This document shows, piece by piece, positions 10,640-21,600 of a stretch of 64,000 nucleotides of DNA. The first letter of the stretch is position 1; every line of letters begins with the position of its first letter. Where the stretch lies: positions 124,001-188,000 of the forward strand of contig JAJTUP010000078.1 of assembly GCA_021399435.1 (NCBI GenBank). The letters run 5' to 3'. This stretch comes from Diaporthe sp. PMI_573. Lineage: Eukaryota > Ascomycota > Sordariomycetes > Diaporthales > Diaporthaceae. The translations under genes and the position numbers were made by a program. The notes beneath the pieces were generated by a model. It did no database searches and had not been told where the DNA came from. It was given only the letters and a program-made list of their open reading frames with translations.

Positions 10640-11434
10640 TATGAATGTACTATATTTATCGGCTTCCGTTCCATGAATGTGAATGCCGACAACCAGAAAG
10701 GTGACGGAGAAGAGAAGAAGTGCGATTAATTAAACCTGCTCCTGCAGCGTATACAGTAAAAGAAAGATTCAGATAAATCAGACTGGAAGTTGCTAAATAT
10801 ATCCTGATATTACTTCACAGAAGGCCTCTACTTCTGCTACCAACTACAATTTTCAGACTATAGTACAGTACAACAATATTTTATATAAGCACCACACTTC
10901 TTTTAAAACTAAATGGTATTTTTCTATAGTACTTCTTATATATATCGCACTGTGTCAAGGCTTCCAATACCATGTGAGCCTTTTGAATCTGGTTAGACTC
11001 CTTAATATTCGTACTTAGACCAAGCCTCCCGTAAATAACATAATAAATCTTAACGAAAGACAATGCATTATGGTATTCATCGGGATTTAATAATTTGCAC
11101 GTCGTACCTTTCTGCTATGCTCTGTACTTGTGTCATCAAAGAGGTTATCACAAAGTACGATCATAGAACATGCCAGGAAAGCGTTTAAATCCAACGGAAG
11201 CATAAATACACATCACCATCATCCTTTCACAGAGCTCTAAGAAGATTCTGACACTTCTCTTCTCGTGTCTACCCCCAGAATGTCTACAACCATGGCAACG
11301 ACCTTTTACTGCCCATTCCAAGTACTCACACCTAGTTATAACTTCTCTCATTCTCAGTAGTTGTCCTGCAGTGCATTCTGTTCACAGCATCGCGTCGGAG
11401 ACTTGGTGTTCTGGATGGCCAGCTCGGTACAGAG
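10640..11434. other. AT-rich intergenic, no gene seen
   Basis: No coding signal. Includes the probable promoter of the MIZ gene at 11435 and upstream region of the C2H2 gene at 10639. Confidence 0.5.
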
Positions 11435-13512
11435 ATGGATCAATGGTTTCGCAAAGATCAACAAGATCACATAGTAGATGGCCAATTCCGAGTCCTACTT
11501 GCGTCTGATGAGCCGGGCGAGCTCGAAGGGCGCAATCATGGCCTTATCCAGCGGTACCAACAGATCATATCAGCAGCCAAGCACCAAGGACAAGAGAGTG
11601 CCCGGCAGCAGAAACAGTTCCTGATTCAGCAAGCGCAAGCACAGTCACCACAACAAGCTCACTTCCAGCAATCTGCGTTCCAGCCCAACTCCCCGTATGA
11701 GCGGCAGCAGAATCGGATTGCGCGGGTATCTCATGCGAGGAGAACCTCTATCCAGACCGCACTTCCTTCGAATGCATCATCACAGCGATCCATACCGTCA
11801 CCAATGATAGCTGCACCATATCACGCTATGAACAGCCCGCCCATTCCACAGAACGTGTACAACTCGCCTGTTACAGGGCAAATAGGACATGTTCCTTCAG
11901 CACGGGTTCTTCAGAGCTCCTCACCCGGCGCTATACCTTCCTCGCCGATAGTGCAGTGGATGCAGAGCCCTCAGACTTATGCGCAGGGCGGTCTTAACCA
12001 GCAGCAGTACAGCTTTAGTAACCAACATGTCCCGGTTCAGAACATGCAGAGCGTACAGTACATCAATCTTTATACCCAGAACATGGTTTCGATGCAACAG
12101 GCTGCCGCGCAGCAACAGTGGCCCAGAGAGAGGTACCCGTCGACCCATCAACAAATGCAAGCGCCGCGATTTGCGAGCTCCCCTCGAGTTGTTCATGGGC
12201 ACAACACAAATTACGGCCACATGTACCGCAACAAGTGAGGGCGTATGTCCCACCAGTCGCAACCTCGTCTCGTTTCCCGACAACAATTGTCCCGCGGCCG
12301 GGTCAGGTAATCGAGCGAAGTGATTGGCCACATTCCCATCAAGACAGGAAGTCTCTTATGATGTCCTTGCACCAGGCTCAGGCTCGCAGCCCTGATCGGA
12401 CGAGGCGAACTGACGAGGCAGAACGACACTACCAGGCTGTCCGCTCATTTGCGATTGAACCGTTCCGCCTGGTCTACTTCCATGAGCTCGAGCTCACAGT
12501 GGCACCTGAGATCCATTCGTTACTTTGCAAAATGAAAGATTTACCACCTCTAGGTGGCCAGATACCGCTGTCTACTGTTCGCGAATACACAAACGGCTCA
12601 CTTCGATACCGGCTCCGTTGTTGTCGGACCAACACGGACAAGTCGGTCACAGAGTCGGACTGGGTCACGAAGGAGACTTCTTGGCCAGATTACATCTTCC
12701 CGCACTTCAATGGAGAGAAGCTCATCGTCAGACGAGGCACCCACCATGGGAAGGATCTTCCTGTGGAGCTGACCGACTTTGTGGTTCCAGGCCTAAATAA
12801 GCTCAAAGTAGCGACCATGCAGGCCGGGCCGACTGCTGACAAGATTGTCAGGTCCTTTCACCTGGCGGTCGAAGTCGTGGAAACTCTGAGCCACTCGGCA
12901 GTCCTGGAACACATCTGGGCGACAGGTGTGGTTAATTCCGCTGAGACCTTGGAGAAGATCAGGAAGCGAATCCAAGTGGTTCCAGACGAGGACGGAATCG
13001 CTGTGATTGATCGAAGTGGCATCACAGCTTCGGAGCTCTCCATAGACTTGACCGACCCGTTCAGCGCGAGCATATTTTCGATACCAGCCCATGGCTCAGC
13101 GTGCACTCACATGGAATGCTTCGATCTCGAGACGTGGCTGAACACACGCCCGATCAAGCAGGCGATCAAGATTGGCCAACAGTTCGTTTGTACATCCCCG
13201 AAACGTCTCGAGCCCTCGGAGCCCGACAAGTGGAAATGTCCCATCTGTTTCGGGGATGCCAGGCCGAGGAGTCTTCGAATCGATAGCTTTTTGCTTAGTG
13301 TGCGTAGACAACTCGAGGAGCAAAACAAGCTGGAAACGAAGTCGATACTTGTTGGGGTTGATGGCACGTGGCGGCCCGTCGTTGAGCCAGTTGACGACGA
13401 GGACGATGGTGATGGTCCAGTTCCGAAAGGCCCAATCGCTAACTTGCGCAAGCGATCAAGAAAGTCAATTTCCGTTGAGAGGGCGGCGGTAGAGATCATT
13501 GAGCTCGACTAG
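11435..13512 (+). CDS. MIZ/SP-RING zinc-finger protein (SUMO E3 ligase-like), broken by a frame change
   Basis: SP-RING proteins bind the SUMO E2 enzyme and promote sumoylation, mostly in the nucleus. The first frame (11435-12238, 267 aa) is glutamine and proline rich and starts MDQWFRKDQQDH. The second frame, usable from about 12230 to 13512, holds the conserved part: WPHSHQDRKSLMMSLHQAQA, the PINIT-like beta region (FHELELTVAPE, YRLRCCRT, HHGKDLPVEL) and the SP-RING core ACTHMECFDLETWLN then DKWKCPICFGDARPRSLRID, followed by an acidic tail ending VEIIELD. The two frames differ by one base near 12225-12240 (TACCGCAACAAGTGAGGG). No intron with matching phase removes the break: the GTGAGG donor at 12235 is in phase 2 while the nearby CAG acceptor at 12306 needs phase 0. 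So this is either a one-base lesion, an assembly error or an unrecognised splice. All zinc-binding positions I can judge are kept. Confidence 0.75.
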
Positions 13513-13808
13513 GCATTCCTGGCTGACGTGCTGAGATTTTGGAATGGCAACCCAGAGGCCTGGGGTGCTCGCTGATGGTGGCAAGCGGTTACAAGTGCGT
13601 TGCATTTGGATGCTGGCAATCTGCCCATCACACGGTTACTATTGACTATTGAGCATGGAGTTCAGGACTAAAAGGACGCATCTATTTAGGCGTTGAAACA
13701 CAGGCACAGCATCCCTGATTTGCTTTACTACATGGAGGTCGGGTACAATACATGATAAACTTGCTTTGCAGAGACGGCATATTCTTTCAGCAGGAAGCGA
13801 TGGTAAGT

Positions 13809-14721
13809 CTAGAAAACAAAACTTTGCTGCTTCTTGCATTCCTCTTGAAGAGCCCGATACTCTTCAATTAGCCATCTTCCGTCTTTTAGACGTTGACAAC
13901 AAATCTTCCGGGAATTGAGGCGATGAAAGGCTTGGGAGAGATATTGTGTTTGTCTTGGTGTAAAAACAAAATTTCGAATAGGTGGAAGCTTACCATCACC
14001 CAGGGGCCGGGTTAGTAATCTATCGCCGGGTAATTCCCTAGCCACGCTGCTCATCTCGCCGAATCCCCGTGTTTTCAAGCCACAGTCGTCTTTAAAAAAG
14101 TGATGAACCACTGCGGTCTGAATGAATAAACTTTTGTTGCATCTCAGGGGCGACTAAGTTTAGGATCCGGAGCATGTCATGCTCCGGCAGTGTTGCACCA
14201 AAGCTACCCTCCCCCGAACCCCCAACTAAACAATCCGGGCAGAGTATAACCAGTGTGCACCAATCTGTATCTTCCTCTTGAGTGAATATCTCATTCTTCA
14301 AGCAGTCCATACAGACCACTAGATGGTTCTTATTCTTAGACATTTCCTTGTACTTGAGGGTTGCAGCTTTGCACCGCTGCACACGCATCTTGTACACATC
14401 AGCGAGATTTTGAGTACCCTCCTGGCATTCAAAGATGATCGCCAGCTTCTTCGCGGCCGTTTGCGCGCTACGATCTTCAGGGTCTGTTGCCTGATTTACA
14501 ACCTCCTGGTATAGTTTTGTGGCCTCGGTGTATTGCTGTTTATGAAATAATGTATCTGTGCGGGATGGCCAATTCTGCTCCTGTTGTTGCGATCTGCAAG
14601 CAGTACAAGCGATGCTCCGGAGGTAGGTCGGATAGAAACTAACAAACTTGGCCAAGCAGAAATATAGTCGGGTTATAAACCTGATTTGTGATCTGAATTG
14701 GATGATATTGATAGCCGACAC
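13809..14721 (-). pseudogene. TPR-like unknown protein, two frames, probably broken
   Basis: Two overlapping minus-strand frames look like one gene. The first (14721-14092) has a helical, TPR-like section (WPSRTDTLFHKQQYTEATKL, then KKLAIIFECQ and KAATLKYKEM) and a cysteine pattern CMDCLKNEIFTQ...CPDC. The second (to 13809) continues as IQTAVVHHFFKDDCGLKTRG and PPIRNFVFTPRQ and ends KKQQSFVF. They meet at about 14110-14130, where the reading frame changes without a usable GT...AG pair. Residues before about QQEQNWPS are unlike the rest, and the 5' end lies within about 20 bp of the broken end of the gypsy element, so the true N-terminus may have been lost to that insertion or deletion. I do not recognise a function. 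Confidence 0.4.
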
Positions 14722-15792
14722 GGCTGAGACGCTAGCTATGAGATACTATCGCTATCTTTACCGTTTCCTGGGTATGCCGACGGTCTGGATCAGCGACAAC
14801 GCCGGACCTTTTATCTCGGCCTTTCTCGCAAAGCTAAACGAGCTGACGGGAACAAAGCATCGGCATAGTAGCGCTTACCATCCCCAGACCCAAGGCGCGA
14901 TCGAGTTCACGAACCAAGAGCTGGACCAGCGGCTACGGTTCTATATCGACAAGTACCAAGACGACTGGAGTATACACCTGCCGGCCCTCGACTTCGCCCA
15001 CAACTCGTCGTGGCACTCCGCGATTGACATGTCGCCGCTAAAGGTTATGCTGGGCAAGGACATACGAAACCCGCTATCCTTAGATCTGAGCACAGCGGCT
15101 CCAACAGCAGGACCAGCTGAGAAGGCCCTTGAGCTAGTTAGACAGACCAAAGAAGTGCAGGAACTCGCCCGCCGTGCCGCCGCTAAGACGCAGGAGAAAC
15201 AGAAGGCAAGGCAAACAAGAAGCGTCGCCCAGTGAACTTTAAGGTTCACGACAAGGTCTTCCTGCGGAAGAAGGGATTCTCGACACAAGCTCCAACCACC
15301 CGCCTCGACTCGCAGTTCGTAGACCCCTTTGAGATACTGGAAGAAAGAGGCCACAGTTATGTCCTCGACCTCCCAGCGTCGTATAAGATGCCCAACCTGT
15401 TCCACGCCAACCGGCTTAGGAAGGCCGACGACGACCCGTTGCCACAGCAGGTCCAGATACCACCCCCACCAGAAGAAATCAATGGCGAACCAGGGTTCGA
15501 GGCCGAACGAATCGAACAGAGCCGACTCTACGGCCGCAACAAACAGCTGCAGTACCGGGTGAACTGGCGCGGATGCGACCCTGACGACACTTGGTACCCT
15601 GCCGAGAACTTCAAGAACGCAGCAACAGCCCTCGAGACCTTCCACCGGGAACACCCAGAAGCGCCCGGTCCACCGCTACGACTGCAAAAATGGATTTGGT
15701 CTGCAGCAGCAGACGAGGAAGACGACGACCACCCGGACGATAACAGGGCAGAAAAGACAGGCAAGCAGAGCAGGTCTAGACGGCATACATAA
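14703..15792 (+). mobile_element. Ty3/gypsy chromovirus fragment: integrase C-terminal half and chromodomain
   Basis: Retrotransposon pol remnant. From about 14703 the plus strand reads the second half of the integrase core (FLGMPTVWISDNAGPFISAF, YHPQTQGAIEFTNQELDQ, DDWSIHLPALDFAHNSSW), with a catalytic Asp in SDNAGPF and the Glu in GAIEF. At about 15200 the frame shifts by one base; the second frame continues KVHDKVFLRKKGF, FEILEERGHSYVLDLP and a C-terminal chromodomain (LQYRVNWRGCDPDDTWYPAE). Gag, protease, reverse transcriptase and RNase H are all absent, so the element is cut off sharply at about 14703. Ends at 15792 with an acidic tail; a purine-rich tract and the 3' LTR follow. Confidence 0.9.
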
Positions 15793-16624
15793 CGTCACTA
15801 GCTACGCGAAACCGTCCCGGTGTCTGCGTTTTGGAGGGGGGTAGTGTGACGGCAGCCACGATCAGGCAAGCCCTCTGGCCGTCACAAGGACCCTAACCCT
15901 TAGCCCCACAGTCGCGTCAAGACTTCGCGAGCTAGAGACCGCCAGAGCTTCGCTCTCCCCTTTCTTCTCCTCTCCTCAGCTTAGAATATTCGTTGATAGC
16001 GCCAATAGACCCAGCTCCCATGCTGCATCTCGTGCTGGCCGTGACAGGAGGCTCCTCCATCGAGGGCTCTGGCAGAACAGGCTTCTACATGCGCTGTGTG
16101 GCCCGTTTTCATTATAATCGGCTTAAAAGCGACACCAGCGTAAAGGCAGCATCAGGCTACCTAGTATTTTAAACCACCTCCAGTTGGCAGCTGACTACCA
16201 AAAGCGACAACCCCTAACGGCCACGGGTTAGTTCCCAAAATACAACCCTGCCTGAGCCAGTAGTAAGGAACCATGCTACCATCAGGATTAGGGTTGGGCT
16301 TGCCTAGCTTATCTGTAAGCCCAGCAAGCTAGCTTAACAAGTAGAGTATTATGCCTTATACTATAGATTATAGGCTCACCTTGTAAGCTAGCAAGCCAGC
16401 TGAAGAGTCGGATCATATAAGGACATAGTCATCACTACAATAAATAGCTTTTATAGAACAGACTCTTTAGTAGTCGTCAATCTAAGTATTCAGTCTCACA
16501 ACTATATAGCCTTATAGCTTCTAATCATACCCCCTCTCAATAAACAGTATCTTCATATACTGGAACAGTTAAGTATCGCCTCTGCGCCGCTCTGCTAACA
16601 TGAGGGTTTGGTGTGATCATTACA
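15793..16624 (+). mobile_element. polypurine tract and putative 3' LTR of the gypsy fragment
   Basis: TTTTGGAGGGGGGTAG (about 15829-15844) is a typical polypurine tract just after the pol stop. The putative LTR runs from TGTGACGGCAGCC (15845) to GTGTGATCATTACA (about 16624), about 780 bp, starting TG and ending CA. The 5' LTR is missing, so the boundaries rest only on the tract and the terminal dinucleotides. Confidence 0.6.
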
Positions 16625-17653
16625 CCTGGTTACCTAAGAAAGAGTCGTCAAGGTCTGCTTGTGATCGCGGACCAGGTCAGTCGCAAAACACCTTTTGAGA
16701 TTTCTTAGATACCCGGGGATATGGCACATAGGATTTGACGCCAGGGGCAGCGAAGAAGACAAAAGGCATTACGCCTATCTTGAGGCGGTTCTATCTCCAG
16801 ATACCTCGTTTCAACGTTTCTTATACCTAATTCTTCATTTTCAACGTGCTTAAAAGCAGTACCACAGACGCACCGTAAACTGCCTCCCGCAATATCTGAG
16901 GAATTCAATATGTATAAGGTAGTTGGGGCTTTGTAAATTTAACCACAACCTTGAGCGCATCGAGTAAACCATTATCAGGTTCCCTTCAGTGCTTTATTCC
17001 ACCGTTCCAGCTCCAGTACCGTGTGAATAAGTTACTAAGAAGGCTTAAATCTACGTTAGCATACAGGTTACGTTAAGAAACTTTACTTTAAAAATATTTT
17101 AAACTTCTTTCAGAGGAAGTTTATTTGTAGGATAGGTTGGCCTAGAATCAGACTAAGTGATGAATCATTAGTAAACCTTAGCCAAAACCGGCCCGGATAC
17201 ATACAAACTTTACCCACCCGAGACTATGCCACTATCTGTTCCATAGGTCTTTATACAATAACCCAAGTCACAGAATATTGGGACATTAGGTCAGTATCTC
17301 AGAGTGGGGCTAGTGGGAATCTCGTCTTTACGAATCGCAGGTCTTACGTTTTTGTGGTATCCAAGTAATGTCTCATATAGTTAAGTCCTTCCTGGCAAGT
17401 CCTGACTAGCTATTGTAAACCTTGTGCTAAGCTAAACGAGATACCGGCCTTCCGGGTTGTTGAAATCAACATGGTTCATCCTCTCAAGAGACCCGAGGTT
17501 CCGCAAAGATAAACCTTGAATTTTAAGTTGTCCTCGCCATCCGGAGGCACTTGATCCCTGGCATACCTATATATATTGTATAGATCAACCCTAATACTGT
17601 ATCACTGCTGAAGAAAGCAATATACTTAACAGAGTTCATTTGAATCCGTCATA
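16625..17653. other. AT-rich intergenic, no gene seen
   Basis: No coding frame, repeat or RNA gene recognised. Lies between the LTR end and the sulfotransferase gene. Confidence 0.5.
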
Positions 17654-18427
17654 ATGGCTGACGACCGAGTTCATTTCCTCGTGGCAGGTGTGCAGAAGGG
17701 CGGCACGACCACCCTCTTCAACTATCTTGAGGAGCACCCCCAACTCCAAATGGCAACCCGCAAGGAGACTCATTCCTTCGACCATGAAGACACAGCCGTC
17801 GACTGGGAAGAGCCAGACTACAACCTCTACCACGCCCTGTTCAAGCCATGGGATGGTAGGCTCCGCGGTGAGGCGACGCCGGTGTACATCTACTGGCCAT
17901 CAAGCCTGGCCCACATTCGGCAATACCATCCAGAGATGCGTCTCATCCTACTTTTCAGGGACCCTGTCGCGCGTGCGTGGTCATAGTGGAAGATGGAATA
18001 CGAGCGTGCGTTGGAGACGATGCCGTTTGCGCGTGCTATCCGCGAGGGTCGGCAGCGGCTGTCGCACGTTGATCCCAAGATGCCCGGCTACCACCGCGTA
18101 TTCAGCTATGTCGAGCGTGGCATGTACGGCGAGCAGATGGAGCGCGCCTATCGGCTCTTCCGGCGCGAGCAAATCCTGCCGCTGCTCTCCCAGGACCTGA
18201 GCGACGACCCGCAGCGTGTCCTCGGCCAGGTATATCGATTCCTTGGCGTCGAAGACGTCAGTGCCCAGCAGCTCCCTCGTAGGCTGAACACAGCCAAGTC
18301 TTCGGAGCACGGGCGTGCTATTGATGCAGAAGACGTCAGCTACCTTCGTATTGTCTTCCAAAAAGACACATACCTGTTTCAGTCGCTTACCGGTCTCGAT
18401 ATCAGCGCTTGGACAGCTACAGGTTGA
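17654..18427 (+). pseudogene. PAPS-dependent sulfotransferase, one in-frame TAG
   Basis: Would transfer sulfate from PAPS to a small molecule or sugar. Reads in one frame of 257 codons without introns. The N-terminal PAPS 5'-phosphosulfate loop GVQKGGTTTLFNYLEEHP is clear, as is the 3'-phosphate region LILLFRDPVARAWS; the C-terminal half keeps MEYERALETMPFARAI, YVERGMYGEQMERAYRLF, YRFLGVEDVSAQQ and a normal end (YLFQSLTGLDISAW). The length (about 257 aa) and layout match bacterial-type sulfotransferases. A TAG at 17984-17986 replaces the residue between AWS and WKMEYER, where Gln (CAG) or His usually stands, so the product would stop after the PAPS site. Nothing else is broken. The absence of introns and the bacterial-type layout, among intron-rich neighbours, hint at horizontal origin, which needs a tree. 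Confidence 0.85.
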
Positions 18428-19265
18428 GAAAGTGCTAGTAGTTACCAAGAATGACGGATAACTAGGCTCATGTCAGGCATTTTTTAAAGGGGATGCTTAT
18501 CGGAGGCCTTGGCAAACTGGTGTTTTTTAAATGACGGAATCTCCCTAAGCCTACGACATCAGGCAGTAATCACTTGATTTCACGGTGACGAGCTTGCAGC
18601 TACCAAAACAAACTCTTGATGAGCTAGCAAATGCGCAGGTGGAAACCATATGCCAATCTATTGGAAATCTCAGATGCAAAGATGAACTGTACTGACACTA
18701 ATTCGTATACAGTGTTGCTGTAAAGACGGCCATTACCGTATGCTTGTCCAACTATAGACTGTTCACCAGGCGCCTGGACCTATGCTACGCGCCTCTACTT
18801 TACATCACTCTGCAGCACTGTATGGCAACACGACACAATTCAGATATATGCCAAAACAAATGCCTCGATTGCACTCGTCACGAGCTCTATTCCCATCTTG
18901 TTGTTGATTGCTTTTCAATATATTTTCCAATTCTACATAACATCGATCCCATAACCAAGATCTTCGTTTCACATGCCACATTTCTCAGTCCATCGCCAAC
19001 TTTGTTTATCAACCTCCGTTAGGGCACTTAGCAGCACCGTTAGGAGCCCAACCGCAGCATGAGCCGTCACCACTACCAGGTCCAATACACTGTAATGACC
19101 CATGTCGGTATTGTGGATTGATGGAGAAGAAACGGGGAGACTTACTGAACCAATATCGCAGGGGTAGTTGACCTTCCACTCCGATTGCAACCGTTTCCTT
19201 CAGCCAGGGGTTCCAAACTATTCAATAAGGAAAGACTTGGATAGAATCGGGCTGTCGGGCGGCGT
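18428..19265. other. intergenic, no gene seen
   Basis: No recognisable coding or RNA feature between the sulfotransferase and the 3' end of the hydrolase gene. Confidence 0.5.
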
Positions 19266-21600
19266 CTAAGCCGGCGGGGCAACTGCCATTGCGTTGGCAT
19301 CATACATAACCGTTTTCCGGCGTGCCTCCTTCACAGGCTTCCGCATGCCACCTCCTGGAGCAGAGAGAGGCTCCTGGTCGAATTTGCGATAGAGAATACC
19401 AAACAGTCCCTTTCCTATGCGGCCCCTCGGCTTTTCTCTTTCCACCACCTCACAAATCACCCTCCTGCCAGCTAAGGCGCTAGGTGGTGGGACCTCGCCG
19501 TCGAGGAACGTCACGTAGCCGGTCGCTGCATTTTTCACCCGCTGCGCCCAAACTAAACCCCGCTCTTTTGTTAGCACTAGCCGTTGAGAGAGCAGTAGAA
19601 TCTGTGAGTTGAAGATGCTATCCCACCTTTCTTTTTTTGAGATGCAAATTTGATATCCATCTTTTCCCTATACTGGAACCAGAGTTTGAGTGCGGCCTCT
19701 TTGGGCCAGCCGATTTCACTCGCTGGAATCGTACAGGCGCGGAGCTCTGAGGCTGGCCTCAATGTAAGACTCCTTCCATTCATATCGACTAGTTCACGAA
19801 TCATATGATTCACAAATGGAGGAAGGGGATCACCCGCTTTTCGCACATGCTCAGTTGCCTTGGTTTCCTTGTTAGCAGTATCTCAATGTTCCGCGATTTT
19901 AAAACTTACTCGACTTTTTGCCTGGGAACTGGTATAAGAGTAGATTGAGGCATCATCCTCAATTTCGATATCTGTTTTCTGGGCTCTTGCCAGCGCCCAA
20001 GCTGCAAATTGCGCAACTGATCGATACTGGTGCTTTGCACCTCGAGTGTGACCAATTGTAGGTGCAGCATGAGGGCAATCGTCAAAAACTAGAAGCTGGA
20101 CATCTGTCGGCGGGTATTTAGTAACATCTTCCATAGTATCGCCGTTGAAGGCTAAGATCTCAGGACAAGGAGCATAGCGTTCTGGGTCTGCGGCTTTATG
20201 GGCGAGATAGATTTGTTCGTCTCTGAGAAGTTCTGCTCCTCCGACAATGACTTGTAGCGGGCATAGACCTGTACGGTACCGAGTCAGCATATCGACTTCG
20301 CAGAACAACAGCTGAAGCGCGCAACACGGGTGGTGGTTTGGGCGAAGAATGGCCCACAAGTCCGAGTTACAGGGACCAATTCCTGCCTGACTTTCTTACC
20401 TCCAAGCGATGCTGCCAAAACCCCCGAGACCAACGGCATCTGAAGATGAGTGTTTTGAGCATAAAGTTGAAACTGCTCTTTGAGAACAATCTTCTGGCCA
20501 TCCACTATTGTTTCAAGGTCGGGCTCGGCTCCTGGGTGTCTCGGCCACTTGAGAGCCTCCATCTCGTCAGAATTGGGCGGTGGCCACGAAATTGAAGGTT
20601 TGGCGTGGAATCCGTGACTTGGAACATAGTCGAGATCACTTGGGATAGTAATGCTCGGGAATGAATGGGTTAAGTCGACCCATGGTGAGATGAGGCTGGC
20701 TCCCGCTGGCAAAGGTAGACCCTGGTCCCGTAGAATGATCAACAAGGCGACACACAAGCCACCTCCAGCAGAGTCTCCCGCGATAACGATGGTACTTGGG
20801 TGCCTAATTTTGTGTAAGGACCTTCTCTTGCGATGAATCAAGTGGAGGAAGCACTTACTGAATCGTCAAAAGGTAAAGATAGGCAGACAAGACATCTTGG
20901 ACGGCACAAGGGAACGGGAATTGAGGAGCTAATCGATATCTCGGCGCAAATACTCTTCCGTGCAGTCTAAAGTTTTTGGGGATCAATACCATCATCGACA
21001 GCGGTAAAGGGTGTCTGGTTAAGCTTACTTTCTTCCATGCCTTTGAATCTGGGGACCGTGCCCAATAGCTCCAAAGAAGTACGCACCACCGTGTACGTAG
21101 AACATAACCTTGTTACCCGGGTCATTTTTTGCTTTTCTCTCGAGGTAATCAGTTTTAATCTCGACCCATTCAGCCCTCACCACGGAACCAGGCAGCCTCC
21201 ACTGCCACCAAGTATCACCAATTCGATGCCGGTTAATGGGGCCTAGGTTGGCTTGTATGTAGCGGGCCGCCTCTGGATAGAACCTGGTTGGTATTTCAAC
21301 ATCGCTGACAATGACCGAAGGCGGATGAGGAATCCATCCATTGGTTGTGGCCTGTATATCTTCGACGCGGTTGATTGCAGTAAAATGGATCACTTGCCGC
21401 ATGAGCCGCAGGGTTTCCTTGTATCCCGGATCATCCTCAAGATTCCCATCGTGCCCTCCCTTCCCGTTGAGCTATGTCCGGATATCTGTTAGCAGTCCGG
21501 CCTGAAATGGGGTCACGAGAGAGATCCTGACTTTAGCGAGTACTGTGCGGCCTATCGCCGGAGCGATAGTTTGGGCACCAGCTACGAGATCGACGCCCAT
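19266..21600 (-). pseudogene. alpha/beta hydrolase-3 family (esterase/lipase-like), six exons, one in-frame TAG
   Basis: Likely ester hydrolase. Exons read as 21029-21600, 20859-20966, 20400-20803, 19910-20268, 19627-19867 and 19266-19564; introns of 62, 55, 131, 42 and 62 bp all join in phase, 1983 nt in total. Motifs in order: [14 protein letters not shown] (oxyanion-hole HGG), [31 protein letters not shown] (nucleophile Ser in GDSAG), [33 protein letters not shown] and VFDDCPHAAPTI (likely catalytic His). The long C-terminal extension (about 200 residues after the His) is seen in a fungal subgroup. A TAG at 21472-21474, between LLTDIRT and LNGKGG, interrupts the first exon at codon 43; CAG would fit. 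I see no GT...AG pair of sensible length around it, though an unusual intron cannot be excluded. Start ATG at 21600 precedes MGVDLVAGAQ. Confidence 0.85.

Noticed and set aside
12233..12306. Intron joining the two MIZ-gene frames (GTGAGG donor, CAG acceptor)
   Set aside because: Phases do not match and the join would create an immediate TAA.
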